Assembly (NCBI GenBank): GCA_050486105.1
Contig: JBJHCR010000063.1
Coordinates: 1-23,183, forward strand
Direction: 5' to 3'
Source of the DNA: JAEXNA01 sp050486105
Lineage (GTDB): Bacteria > Vulcanimicrobiota > Xenobia > Xenobiales > JADMJV01
DNA: 23,183 nt
The position numbers and the translations under genes are program-made. Positions 8,351 to 15,278 of the stretch are shown here, one piece after another. The notes below the pieces were generated by a model. That model did no database searches and was not told the origin of the DNA. It saw only the letters and a program-made list of their open reading frames with translations. Numbering within the stretch: the first letter of the stretch is position 1; each line of letters starts with the position of its first letter.

Positions 8351-8535
8351 TTCCCCATGAAGCTTGGCAGGTCCGTCTATATCAGGAGGCTGCTGCCGAA
8401 CAGGCCCGATCACTGCGGCGTTGGCGCTGGCCACATCCGCAACGAAGGTTCATTGCAACTGGGGCGGAGGGGTCGACCTCGGGCCTTCTTTGGTTGCAGG
8501 ACAAGGTTGGGTCTTTAGGAATCCGAGGCGGATGA
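8347..8535 (+). CDS. Cryptic small ORF (62 aa) bridging dabB' and the ion channel
   Basis: This short frame fills the gap between two real genes. Its TTG (8347) overlaps the upstream stop as TTGA, and its TGA (8533-8535) overlaps the channel's ATG as ATGA. The same overlap occurs at most other junctions of this operon, which is the main argument that it is translated. An in-frame ATG at 8314 is an alternative start but would overlap the upstream gene by 37 bases. The product would be basic and rich in Trp and Arg (SLRRWRWPHPQRR near the middle), ending in a glycine-rich stretch, with no membrane segment. No Shine-Dalgarno sequence is visible, so translation would depend on coupling. No family recognised. 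Confidence 0.42.
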   Translation: MIPHEAWQVRLYQEAAAEQARSLRRWRWPHPQRRFIATGAEGSTSGLLWLQDKVGSLGIRGG

Positions 8536-9488
8536 ACAATGATGGGCAGGTTCGAGGCGCAGTGTGGAGGCGGTGGCTGATATGCTGTCTCCTGGTCTTA
8601 GCTCCGCTGCCGAGTTCGGTTCTGGCTGAACCTGAGCTTGAGCCGGTGGAGGTCTCCGTTCGACTCCATCTGCTGGACCTCAACGCTGTCGACACCGAAA
8701 CGGAAACTTTTTCCGTCAATGGCGATCTCTATCTCACTTGGCCTGCGGAAGCCCGACCCTCTGAGTGGCAGCCGACCTTCCACGTGGTAAACGCTCAAAG
8801 CCTGCACCTTTTCTATCAGACCCGAGGCCGTCAGAAGGTGGACGGCCGGCAGGTGGAGGTTCTCAAGGTTGCCTTTCAAGCCAGGCTCAACAGTCAGTTT
8901 CGCTTCGAACAGTTTCCTTTCGATTCGAATCGTTTGAAGCTCTACCTCGAGCCTGCCGACGAGTTGGGAGAAGAACGATTCTTTACCGACCCGGGGGCTT
9001 TCACCGTGGACCCTCTGGCTTTCGACTCTCAGTGGCGGATCGAGGATTTTCGAGCCGAGGAAGTGAGCTTAGGAGGGGGCGATCCCAATGCGGCCAATCG
9101 TCTTTCTTTCAGCTTCCACATCAGCAGATTGTCGGGCTATCACGTTTGGTACTACTTTTTACCGCTGATCCTGATCACCGCCACCCCCTGGACTGTTTTC
9201 TGGTATAAGCCGCCCAATCCCCAGGTTCCGGTGGTGTCCATGTTGGGCCTGGTGGCCTACAATATGGTCTTTGCTCGACATCTTCCTCAACTCGGCTATC
9301 TCACTTTGGCCGACGCCTTCTTTCTCCACTGTCTGGCCGGGATTTTTGCCACTACGGTGGGTTGCGCTGCGGTCTTGAACAGCGCCGACTGCCCCGAGCG
9401 TGAACAGCGCTTGCTGAGGCTTTTTCGCTGGCTTCTTCCGCTGTTGCAAGTCAGCAGCGGCATCGTTCTCCTGGTCTGGTGGAGGTAA
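8532..9488 (+). CDS. Prokaryotic pentameric ligand-gated ion channel (Cys-loop receptor superfamily, GLIC/ELIC type)
   Basis: From the ATG at 8532 the protein is 318 residues, the usual size for bacterial pLGICs. A signal peptide is visible (RR then LICCLLVLAPLPSSVLA, ending near 32). A beta-rich extracellular domain follows, with the hallmark loop FRFEQFPFDSNRLKLYLE (123-140). M1 starts at SGYHVWYYFLPL (201-212), then come M2 (about 230-248), M3 (about 258-282, after the conserved GYLTLADAF) and M4 (about 295-316). Aligned by eye on GLIC, the 9' position is L238, as in most of the family. Family members form ion channels opened by ligands or protons. The frame is open 168 bases further upstream (TTG 8364), but that extension looks uncoding and would bury the signal peptide. 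It is last in the carbon-uptake operon. Confidence 0.88.
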   Translation: MNNDGQVRGAVWRRWLICCLLVLAPLPSSVLAEPELEPVEVSVRLHLLDLNAVDTETETFSVNGDLYLTWPAEARPSEWQPTFHVVNAQSLHLFYQTRGRQKVDGRQVEVLKVAFQARLNSQFRFEQFPFDSNRLKLYLEPADELGEERFFTDPGAFTVDPLAFDSQWRIEDFRAEEVSLGGGDPNAANRLSFSFHISRLSGYHVWYYFLPLILITATPWTVFWYKPPNPQVPVVSMLGLVAYNMVFARHLPQLGYLTLADAFFLHCLAGIFATTVGCAAVLNSADCPEREQRLLRLFRWLLPLLQVSSGIVLLVWWR

Positions 9489-9657
9489 AGAAGCAGTGCG
9501 CCGAATCGCCCCGAGCCCAAGGATGCATTTTTTCGTCATTGGAATTGCAAATTTGACGCTCATAGTGGACCTATTTGCAAGAATTTGCGCCTCCCTGCGC
9601 GGAAAAAGGGCGAGTCTGGCGATGTGGGTTGATTCGGCGCCCAGCCTCTAAAGTCCG
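9489..9657. other. Convergent intergenic region between channel and heparinase-like gene
   Basis: The 169 bp contain no credible gene. A perfect 10-bp inverted repeat (GCGCCGAATC at 9498-9507, GATTCGGCGC at 9631-9640) brackets an AT-richer centre. T6 (9528-9533, + strand) and, for the - strand, T5 (complement of 9603-9607) preceded by a loose GGGCG/CGCCC pairing could belong to weak terminators for the two converging operons. Neither is a convincing intrinsic terminator. Confidence 0.45.
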
Positions 9658-11856
9658 CTAGTCTTCTTGGTCGAGGTTCAGCCGAGTTCGTCCTTGAGCG
9701 AACTGCCGATCCAGGTCTTCGGTGCGCGGAACCCGGGTGTCGTTGGGGTCCCAAACCAACCACAGATAGCTGGAGAATGGGGCCTTTATCCTGGTGAAGT
9801 AGCGAAGAGTGTAGGTGGGCACTGCTCGTTGATCGCGAAAGCACCAGCCACTCACCGGCTTGGTCTGACCCCGCCGCAGGGAATAGCGGAATCGGCAAGG
9901 GAAAATGGGCACCAAACGAGCTTGCAAACTCTTTCCGCGAATCAGGCAGCCCATGTCTCCACGCATGAGGATGTCCAGATGAGGAGACAGCAAAAGGTTG
10001 GTCTCAAAATCAACCTCTCGATCGGGGTCTCCGTGGAAAGAGTCTCTGATGGCAACGTGTTTGGATTCCGGCAGAAAGAGGACCTCCCTCCAGAGAGTCC
10101 AGGGCTCCTCGGGAGTCAACCATACAGGTCGACGAGCTCCCAGGTATCGAGCAGCCCCTCCAAGGCTGGTTTCAAAGATGGTCTCTTCCAACCGATTGGC
10201 GACTCGCTCGAGGCATAAGGGCTCTCGTTCCCGACCGATTCGGGGGGCGCTATGGGAGTGGATTCGGGCGAACGTGGGCTGGACCAGATGGGTGAATGGA
10301 GGACCCCCGGGTTCAATGAAGACGGATTCTCCCCCCAAGCACAACGACAGGTGAAGACTGTCATCGTGAAGCGGGATAGAGGCCGGTGGCGGGGCCGTGG
10401 TTTCCAGGAGGGACGTTTTGGGGCTCCCGCGCAAGAGGCACCAGTTGGCTTGCCTGTCCCAACGGTCTCGAGAGACTGCTAGACCCGCCTCGCTGTAGTT
10501 TCTAGTTTTCGAGACTCCGCTCATGCCGATGTCGATGCCTTCGTAAAGCCCTTCCGCCTGGGGACCCAACCACCACCAAAGTTCTGGAGGCATTTCCACT
10601 CCGGGTCGGAAGTCGTCGCGCTGGCAAGCGATGGCGCCAAGGGCAAGCAAGCGGCGGCTGTGCTCGGTGGCGCCCACAAAATGTCCAACGAAGGTCACTG
10701 CCCCGGTGGTCCCCAAGTCGCAGGCGATGCGATCGGGAGGAGTGATCAAGGCCAAGCTTTCGCAGGCGGTTTCCACCGCCTCTCGGAGTCCTTTGGGCGA
10801 GGGCAAGCCGTTGAGGCGATGCAGGATCTCGTTGAGGAGGAGCCATTCCAAGAGCTCACGGTGTCGGCTGGCCGAGCCGCTCAGGTGCAAACCGTCACGC
10901 CCCATACTTTCCCAAGCTCGCTTGGGTAGTAGCGCTGAGGAGAGTTCGTACCAGCGTTGAGATTGCTTGAGCTCGGGAAGTGTCAGACTGAGCAGGCATA
11001 GGCTTGCTGAGACGGCGCAACCTTCAGATGCGCTCAAGTCAACTTTGTCATCACTGAGTAGATCAGCCAAGACGGCTCCATGGACCAGCAGTGCACGCAC
11101 TAGGCGCGCCGCTACCTCGTCTTGAAGTTGTTCTGAGCTTAGAAAGAGGGGCAGGGAGAGCATCCAATTGACCGTCCGGGCCGCAATAGTGGTGGGGTCG
11201 ATCCAGTTGATTCCAAAGAGGGCCGGGTTTCGCTCTGCCCAATCAACAGCCTGCACCACGAATTCACTGACCAAGGCCTCCGAGCCGGTGAGCCAATAGG
11301 CGCGTCCCATGGTGGTGAAGTGTCCGTGTTGATTGAACAGCCAGGTTGCCTCAACAGGGCCCATGTCCTTCTCTGATTCTTCGTTCGGTCGCTTGAGCAC
11401 GTCGCGAAGGTCGGAATCGGCGCCAAAGATCCAGGAGCTGTCTTGAAAATCGCTGAACCAGTCGATGGCATTCGGAAAGCCGGTCTTGAGACCCAGGGGA
11501 GCAAAATTTCTGCTTCGGGCTTCCTCGGCGGCTTTCAGCAGCTTTCTGACAGGACGTTCATCTTTGATGGCCTGCCCCACCAGTTTTTCACGTTGAGCCG
11601 GATGAAGAAAGAAGCGAGGTCGCAATCGATCCCTAAGATGATCGGCCAGGCTTCTTTGAGCAGCGGTGATCCGACCTTGTCGAGCTGCTCTCTTGGCTTC
11701 TTCGAGATCGATGCTCACTGGTCGAAAATGGGCAAAAAGGTCGACATCGGTGAGGTCGAAGGGTTCGCGCTCTCGGCGGGCAGCGCAAACTTGCATCTCC
11801 AAGCTGATCTCTCGTTGAAGCAGACTTCGAACCCTTTTCCCCAGGCGGTTGAGCAT
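9658..11856 (-). CDS. Heparinase II/III-like polysaccharide lyase family protein
   Basis: The ATG at 11856, four bases after the upstream aminotransferase stop, gives 732 residues. The frame is open up to 12006, but that extension would read through the aminotransferase's 3' end. The N-terminal half has the family's alpha-toroid signatures: WLFNQHGHF (172-180, equivalent to W.LNRH.H) and NWIDPTTIAARTVNW (217-231). The C-terminal beta part has YSEAGLAVSR (454-463), LHDDSLHLSL (496-505) and VFIEPGG (512-518). Family members cleave uronic-acid-containing polysaccharides or sit in polysaccharide gene clusters. No signal peptide is obvious. The E.S..Y element usually found in the toroid appears as LSGSASRH (about 325-332), so the catalytic tyrosine may be missing. 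It is the last gene of its operon and pairs with the sugar aminotransferase. Confidence 0.83.
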   Translation of the reverse strand: MLNRLGKRVRSLLQREISLEMQVCAARREREPFDLTDVDLFAHFRPVSIDLEEAKRAARQGRITAAQRSLADHLRDRLRPRFFLHPAQREKLVGQAIKDERPVRKLLKAAEEARSRNFAPLGLKTGFPNAIDWFSDFQDSSWIFGADSDLRDVLKRPNEESEKDMGPVEATWLFNQHGHFTTMGRAYWLTGSEALVSEFVVQAVDWAERNPALFGINWIDPTTIAARTVNWMLSLPLFLSSEQLQDEVAARLVRALLVHGAVLADLLSDDKVDLSASEGCAVSASLCLLSLTLPELKQSQRWYELSSALLPKRAWESMGRDGLHLSGSASRHRELLEWLLLNEILHRLNGLPSPKGLREAVETACESLALITPPDRIACDLGTTGAVTFVGHFVGATEHSRRLLALGAIACQRDDFRPGVEMPPELWWWLGPQAEGLYEGIDIGMSGVSKTRNYSEAGLAVSRDRWDRQANWCLLRGSPKTSLLETTAPPPASIPLHDDSLHLSLCLGGESVFIEPGGPPFTHLVQPTFARIHSHSAPRIGREREPLCLERVANRLEETIFETSLGGAARYLGARRPVWLTPEEPWTLWREVLFLPESKHVAIRDSFHGDPDREVDFETNLLLSPHLDILMRGDMGCLIRGKSLQARLVPIFPCRFRYSLRRGQTKPVSGWCFRDQRAVPTYTLRYFTRIKAPFSSYLWLVWDPNDTRVPRTEDLDRQFAQGRTRLNLDQED

Positions 11857-11860
11857 GGTG

Positions 11861-12973
11861 TCAGGCAGAAACCGAAGTGCTCTGAATGCGAGCTGCGACC
11901 ACTTGGGAGATTTGGTCGACTTCCAGGTTGGACAGCTCTGGGAACATGGGTAAGGAGAGCACCTCTTCTTGGGCCTTTCTGGTTTCGGGGAAATCTTCAG
12001 CAGCATAGCCCAAATGGCCGAAGGCTTGCTGCTGGTGGAGCGATACAGGGTAGTAGATCATGGAGCCGACGCCATGCTCTTCAAGGTAGCTCTTGAACTG
12101 GTCTCGTTCGGGAACTCGGACGGTGAATTGGTGAAAAACGTGACGGCAATCCGGAGCCTCTCCCGGGACCTGCAGCAGGTCTTTGAGGTTGCTGATGTAG
12201 CGATGAGCCACTCTTCGACGCTCCTGGTTCCAACGCTCAAGATGACGCAACTTGACCCGCAAAGCCGCAGCCTGCACCTCGTCTAGACGACTGTTGGTCC
12301 CCAGACAGTCGTGGAAGTACTTGATTCGAGAGCCGTGGCCGCGCAATATACGAATCTGGTCGAGTTTCTCGGAAGAGTTGGCCAGGACCATTCCCCCGTC
12401 GCCAATTCCGCCCAGATTCTTGCTCGGGAAAAAGCTAAAGCACCCAAAGTCTCCTATGGTGCCAACCTTTCGACCCTTGTATTCGGCTCCGGTGGCCTGG
12501 GCGCAATCTTCGATTACCGCCAGCTTGTATTTCTTGGCTATTTCCATGATTTCGTCCATGGGAGCCGGGTGACCAAACAGGTGGACCACCACCAAGGCCT
12601 TCGTCTTTTCGGTGATCCGTGCTTCGAGGTCCACGGGATCCATATTGAAAAGGCAAGGCTCGATATCGCAAAAGCCGGGTTTGGCTCCCGCCAAGGCAAT
12701 GGCACCGGCCGAGGCGATGAACGTGAAAGCGGGCGACAGCACCTCGTCCTCAGGACCAAGATTCAAGGCTCTCACCGCCAAGTGGAGGGCTTCCGTACCG
12801 GAGCCGACCCCGACGGCCTGGTCTTGTCCGTGCCACCGAGCGAACTCTTCTTCAAAGGCGCTGACCTGTGGACCCAAGATATAGTGAGTGCTTCGCAAGG
12901 CATCTATGACTGCCGCCTCCAATTCTTCCTGAATTTGGGCGTACTGGGTCTTGAGTTGGAGGATGGGAATCAT
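11861..12973 (-). CDS. DegT/DnrJ/EryC1/StrS-family sugar aminotransferase
   Basis: The 370-residue PLP enzyme has the standard landmarks of nucleotide-sugar aminotransferases: GSGTEALHLA (58-67) for cofactor phosphate, IEDCAQA (154-160), and the PLP lysine K185 in SFFPSKNLGG, followed by GDGGM. Opening residues such as STHYILGPQVSAFEEEFA (28-45) are typical. Enzymes of this family transfer an amino group from glutamate to a keto-sugar nucleotide, used for O-antigen, capsule or glycan precursors. It resembles the WbpE-like group, but substrate is not readable. It lies 16 bases after the ABC exporter gene and 4 bases before the heparinase-like gene, suggesting one envelope-glycan unit. Confidence 0.92.
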   Translation of the reverse strand: MIPILQLKTQYAQIQEELEAAVIDALRSTHYILGPQVSAFEEEFARWHGQDQAVGVGSGTEALHLAVRALNLGPEDEVLSPAFTFIASAGAIALAGAKPGFCDIEPCLFNMDPVDLEARITEKTKALVVVHLFGHPAPMDEIMEIAKKYKLAVIEDCAQATGAEYKGRKVGTIGDFGCFSFFPSKNLGGIGDGGMVLANSSEKLDQIRILRGHGSRIKYFHDCLGTNSRLDEVQAAALRVKLRHLERWNQERRRVAHRYISNLKDLLQVPGEAPDCRHVFHQFTVRVPERDQFKSYLEEHGVGSMIYYPVSLHQQQAFGHLGYAAEDFPETRKAQEEVLSLPMFPELSNLEVDQISQVVAARIQSTSVSA

Positions 12974-12989
12974 GGGTTCACTGCGCCTT

Positions 12990-14786
12990 CTAGGCGCCCT
13001 TTCTTTCTTTCTCGGCGACCCCGACCGGAGTCCGGAGTTGGGCTTCGTAGAGTCTGGCGTAGAGTCCGTTTTTGGCTAGCAGCACTTCGTGGGTTCCCTG
13101 TTCAACGATGCGTCCAGCATCGATTACGATAATGCGATCAGCGTGCCGGATGGTATTCAAGCGGTGGGCAATAACCAAGGAGGTTCGTCCTCGCATGATT
13201 CTCTCGATGGCCTCGGTGATGAGGTTTTCTGATTCGGTGTCGATACCCGAGGTGAATTCGTCGAGAATCAAGATTCTGGGGTTTCTGAGCAGAGCTCGAG
13301 CGATGGCGATCCGTTGGCGCTGTCCTCCCGAGAGCCTCATTCCGCGCTCTCCGATGGCAGTCTGGTACCCCTCAGGCAGTCGCCGGATAAACTCATCGGC
13401 GTTAGCGGCTTTGGCGGCTTGCTCGATGTCTTCGGTGGTGAAGTCGATTCGGCCACAAGCGATGTTTTCGGCAATGGTTCCGCCAAAGAGCACGGACTCC
13501 TGGATCACGGTGCCGACTTGAGAGCGCAAGGATCGGAGTGTAACGCTTCTCAGATCGTGGCCGTCGATGGTGATCCGTCCTTGTTCAGGGTCGTAGAATC
13601 GAGGCAGCAAATTGACGAAAGAGGTTTTCCCTGCTCCATTGGGCCCTACGATGGCGATCACTTCGCCAGGTTGAACCTCCAGGTCGATTCCTCGGAGAAT
13701 GGGCTTGCCTGGCTCGTAAGAGAAGTGGACATTCTCGATTCGAATGTGACCCTGGACCGGAGCGAGTTCGATGGCCTCAGGGGCGTCAACGACGTTGGGT
13801 TCGGTGTCGAGCACTGTGAAGACGCGTCGCCCGGCGGCGGCCGAAGCCTGGAGGTTGGAATAAAAGCCCGACAAGGCGTTGATGGGTTGGGTCGTCATGA
13901 CCAACAAAGTCCAGTATTCTGTCATTTGAGCGAAGCTCGCTTGGCCCTGGAGGATTCGGGTGGCCCCAAACCAGACGATGGCAACAATACCTAGAGCCCC
14001 AAGAAACTCGACCACCGGGCTTTGGGTGGAGGCTACTTGGACCAATTTCATCTGGGTGCGAAAGTTTTCTTCGTTCTTCTGGGAAAACCGGTCGACCTCA
14101 TAGTCTTCTCGATTGTAGGCTTTGACCACTTTGATGCAAGAGATATTCTCATACATGATTGCTGAGAGATCGGCTACCCGGGATTGAAGACTGTCGGTGA
14201 TCTCGCCCATACGCTTTCCAAATCGTCCTACCGCAAGGCCGATAATGGGACTCAAGAGCAATACCAGCAAAGTCATCTGATAATCCTGGTAGAGCATCCA
14301 ACCCATGGCGATACTGACGATCAAGAAGTTCTTCAGAAAATCGGACAAAGTGGTATAGATGGAGGTCGCTGCCAGAATATCACCGGAGCACCGAGAATGG
14401 ATTTCTCCGAGTCGCATCCTATCGAAAAACGACAGGGACAGGGACTGAAGATGGACAAAGACTTTGTTCCTGATGTCGCGTATGGCAGACTGTCCACCCA
14501 GATCGACCAGATACTTTTGAAAGAATGAGCCTAGGCCCATGGCGACCATCAAGACCAAGAAGGCTCCGATGATCAGATTGAGCCGGTAGAATGGGCCGTG
14601 CTCGTGGGCGTAGGAGAATTGGTCTTCGGTCATGAGTTCGAAGATCCAACCCACGAACTTGGCCTGAGATAGGCGAGCCACGGCCACAAAAACAGTCATA
14701 ATGAAAGCGGCGAGCACCACTTTCCAGTACGGCTTGATGTAGGCCAGGATACGTTTTTGGACGGCGAAAAGCTCTCTTAGGGACAT
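12990..14786 (-). CDS. ABC exporter, fused membrane and ATPase domains (MsbA-like)
   Basis: The 598-residue protein has a six-helix type IV exporter membrane domain (about 20-330) and a full ATPase domain: Walker A GPNGAGKT (381-388), Q-loop Q429 in VIQESVLF, signature LSGGQ (485-489), Walker B ILILDE (505-510) and H-loop H541 in IAHRLN. All catalytic residues are present. The D-loop reads TSGID instead of the usual TSALD. It should work as a homodimer. The MsbA/lipid-flippase subgroup is plausible because glycan genes follow, but drug or peptide export cannot be excluded. The ATG at 14786 lies 6 bases after the accB stop. Confidence 0.92.
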   Translation of the reverse strand: MSLRELFAVQKRILAYIKPYWKVVLAAFIMTVFVAVARLSQAKFVGWIFELMTEDQFSYAHEHGPFYRLNLIIGAFLVLMVAMGLGSFFQKYLVDLGGQSAIRDIRNKVFVHLQSLSLSFFDRMRLGEIHSRCSGDILAATSIYTTLSDFLKNFLIVSIAMGWMLYQDYQMTLLVLLLSPIIGLAVGRFGKRMGEITDSLQSRVADLSAIMYENISCIKVVKAYNREDYEVDRFSQKNEENFRTQMKLVQVASTQSPVVEFLGALGIVAIVWFGATRILQGQASFAQMTEYWTLLVMTTQPINALSGFYSNLQASAAAGRRVFTVLDTEPNVVDAPEAIELAPVQGHIRIENVHFSYEPGKPILRGIDLEVQPGEVIAIVGPNGAGKTSFVNLLPRFYDPEQGRITIDGHDLRSVTLRSLRSQVGTVIQESVLFGGTIAENIACGRIDFTTEDIEQAAKAANADEFIRRLPEGYQTAIGERGMRLSGGQRQRIAIARALLRNPRILILDEFTSGIDTESENLITEAIERIMRGRTSLVIAHRLNTIRHADRIIVIDAGRIVEQGTHEVLLAKNGLYARLYEAQLRTPVGVAEKERKGA

Positions 14787-14792
14787 AGCTGT

Positions 14793-15278
14793 CTAAAACG
14801 AGATGACGAAAAGAGGTTGGCCTTCTTCAACGGCTTCGGCGTTGCTCACCAGGATTTCCAGAATCTGGCAGGGACGGTCGGCGGTTAATTCGTTCATCAA
14901 CTTCATGGCTTCAACGATGCATAGAGTTTGTCCAGCGTTGACTTGAGTGCCCACTTCAATGAAGGGGTCAGCATCAGGCCTGGGAGCGCGATAGAACACT
15001 CCAGCTAGGGGCGAATTTATGGTTTCTCCTTGAGCTTTCGAAGGTGTCGGAGCGCTGCTCGATTGAGGTGCTTCCTGGGAGGCGGTAGGTGTTCCGATAC
15101 TTCCAAGGTTCGCGAGTTGGGCCAAAGCTAGCGGGTTGAAATGAGCCGAGGGCTCGGACCTTGGAGCTTCGAAGGTTAGCTCCAAGGCCACCTCTGAATC
15201 TTCATAGGTGATCTCGGCGAGCTCGAAATCTCTTCCTATGGTGGCGAGTTCCTCGGCAGTCTGCAAGCTCTTGTTCAT
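14793..15278 (-). CDS. accB: Biotin carboxyl carrier protein of acetyl-CoA carboxylase
   Basis: The 161-residue protein ends in a biotinyl domain with the lysine to be biotinylated at K126 in VEAMKLMNE. An Ala/Pro/Ser-rich flexible linker (about 62-86) joins it to an N-terminal segment (about 1-40), the usual AccB layout. It carries the carboxyl group between biotin carboxylase and carboxyltransferase in fatty-acid synthesis. The start overlaps the hisS-like stop by four bases (ATGA), so the two are translationally coupled. accC, the usual neighbour, is absent. Given the location, a carrier for another biotin carboxylase is possible, but the layout is that of AccB. Confidence 0.92.
   Translation of the reverse strand: MNKSLQTAEELATIGRDFELAEITYEDSEVALELTFEAPRSEPSAHFNPLALAQLANLGSIGTPTASQEAPQSSSAPTPSKAQGETINSPLAGVFYRAPRPDADPFIEVGTQVNAGQTLCIVEAMKLMNELTADRPCQILEILVSNAEAVEEGQPLFVISF

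Noticed and set aside
8357..8518. Alternative ATG-started ORF (53 aa) in the dabB'-channel gap
   Set aside because: It ends 13 bases before the channel start without the overlap pattern, and its Arg/Gly-rich product looks random. The TTG 8347 frame fits better.
8364..8531. In-frame upstream extension of the ion-channel gene (TTG start, 56 more residues)
   Set aside because: It would place the clear signal peptide in the middle of the protein, has no ribosome site, and the ATG at 8532 yields the normal pLGIC length.
11857..12006. N-terminal extension of the heparinase-like gene into the aminotransferase
   Set aside because: The extension reads the aminotransferase 3' end in another frame and is Lys/Pro/Ser-rich noise. 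The ATG at 11856 just after the upstream stop is the natural start.
12311..13132. Long antisense frame (273 codons) over the DegT aminotransferase
   Set aside because: It is a shadow of a well-supported gene on the other strand. It shows no domain and runs past the gene into the ABC gene.
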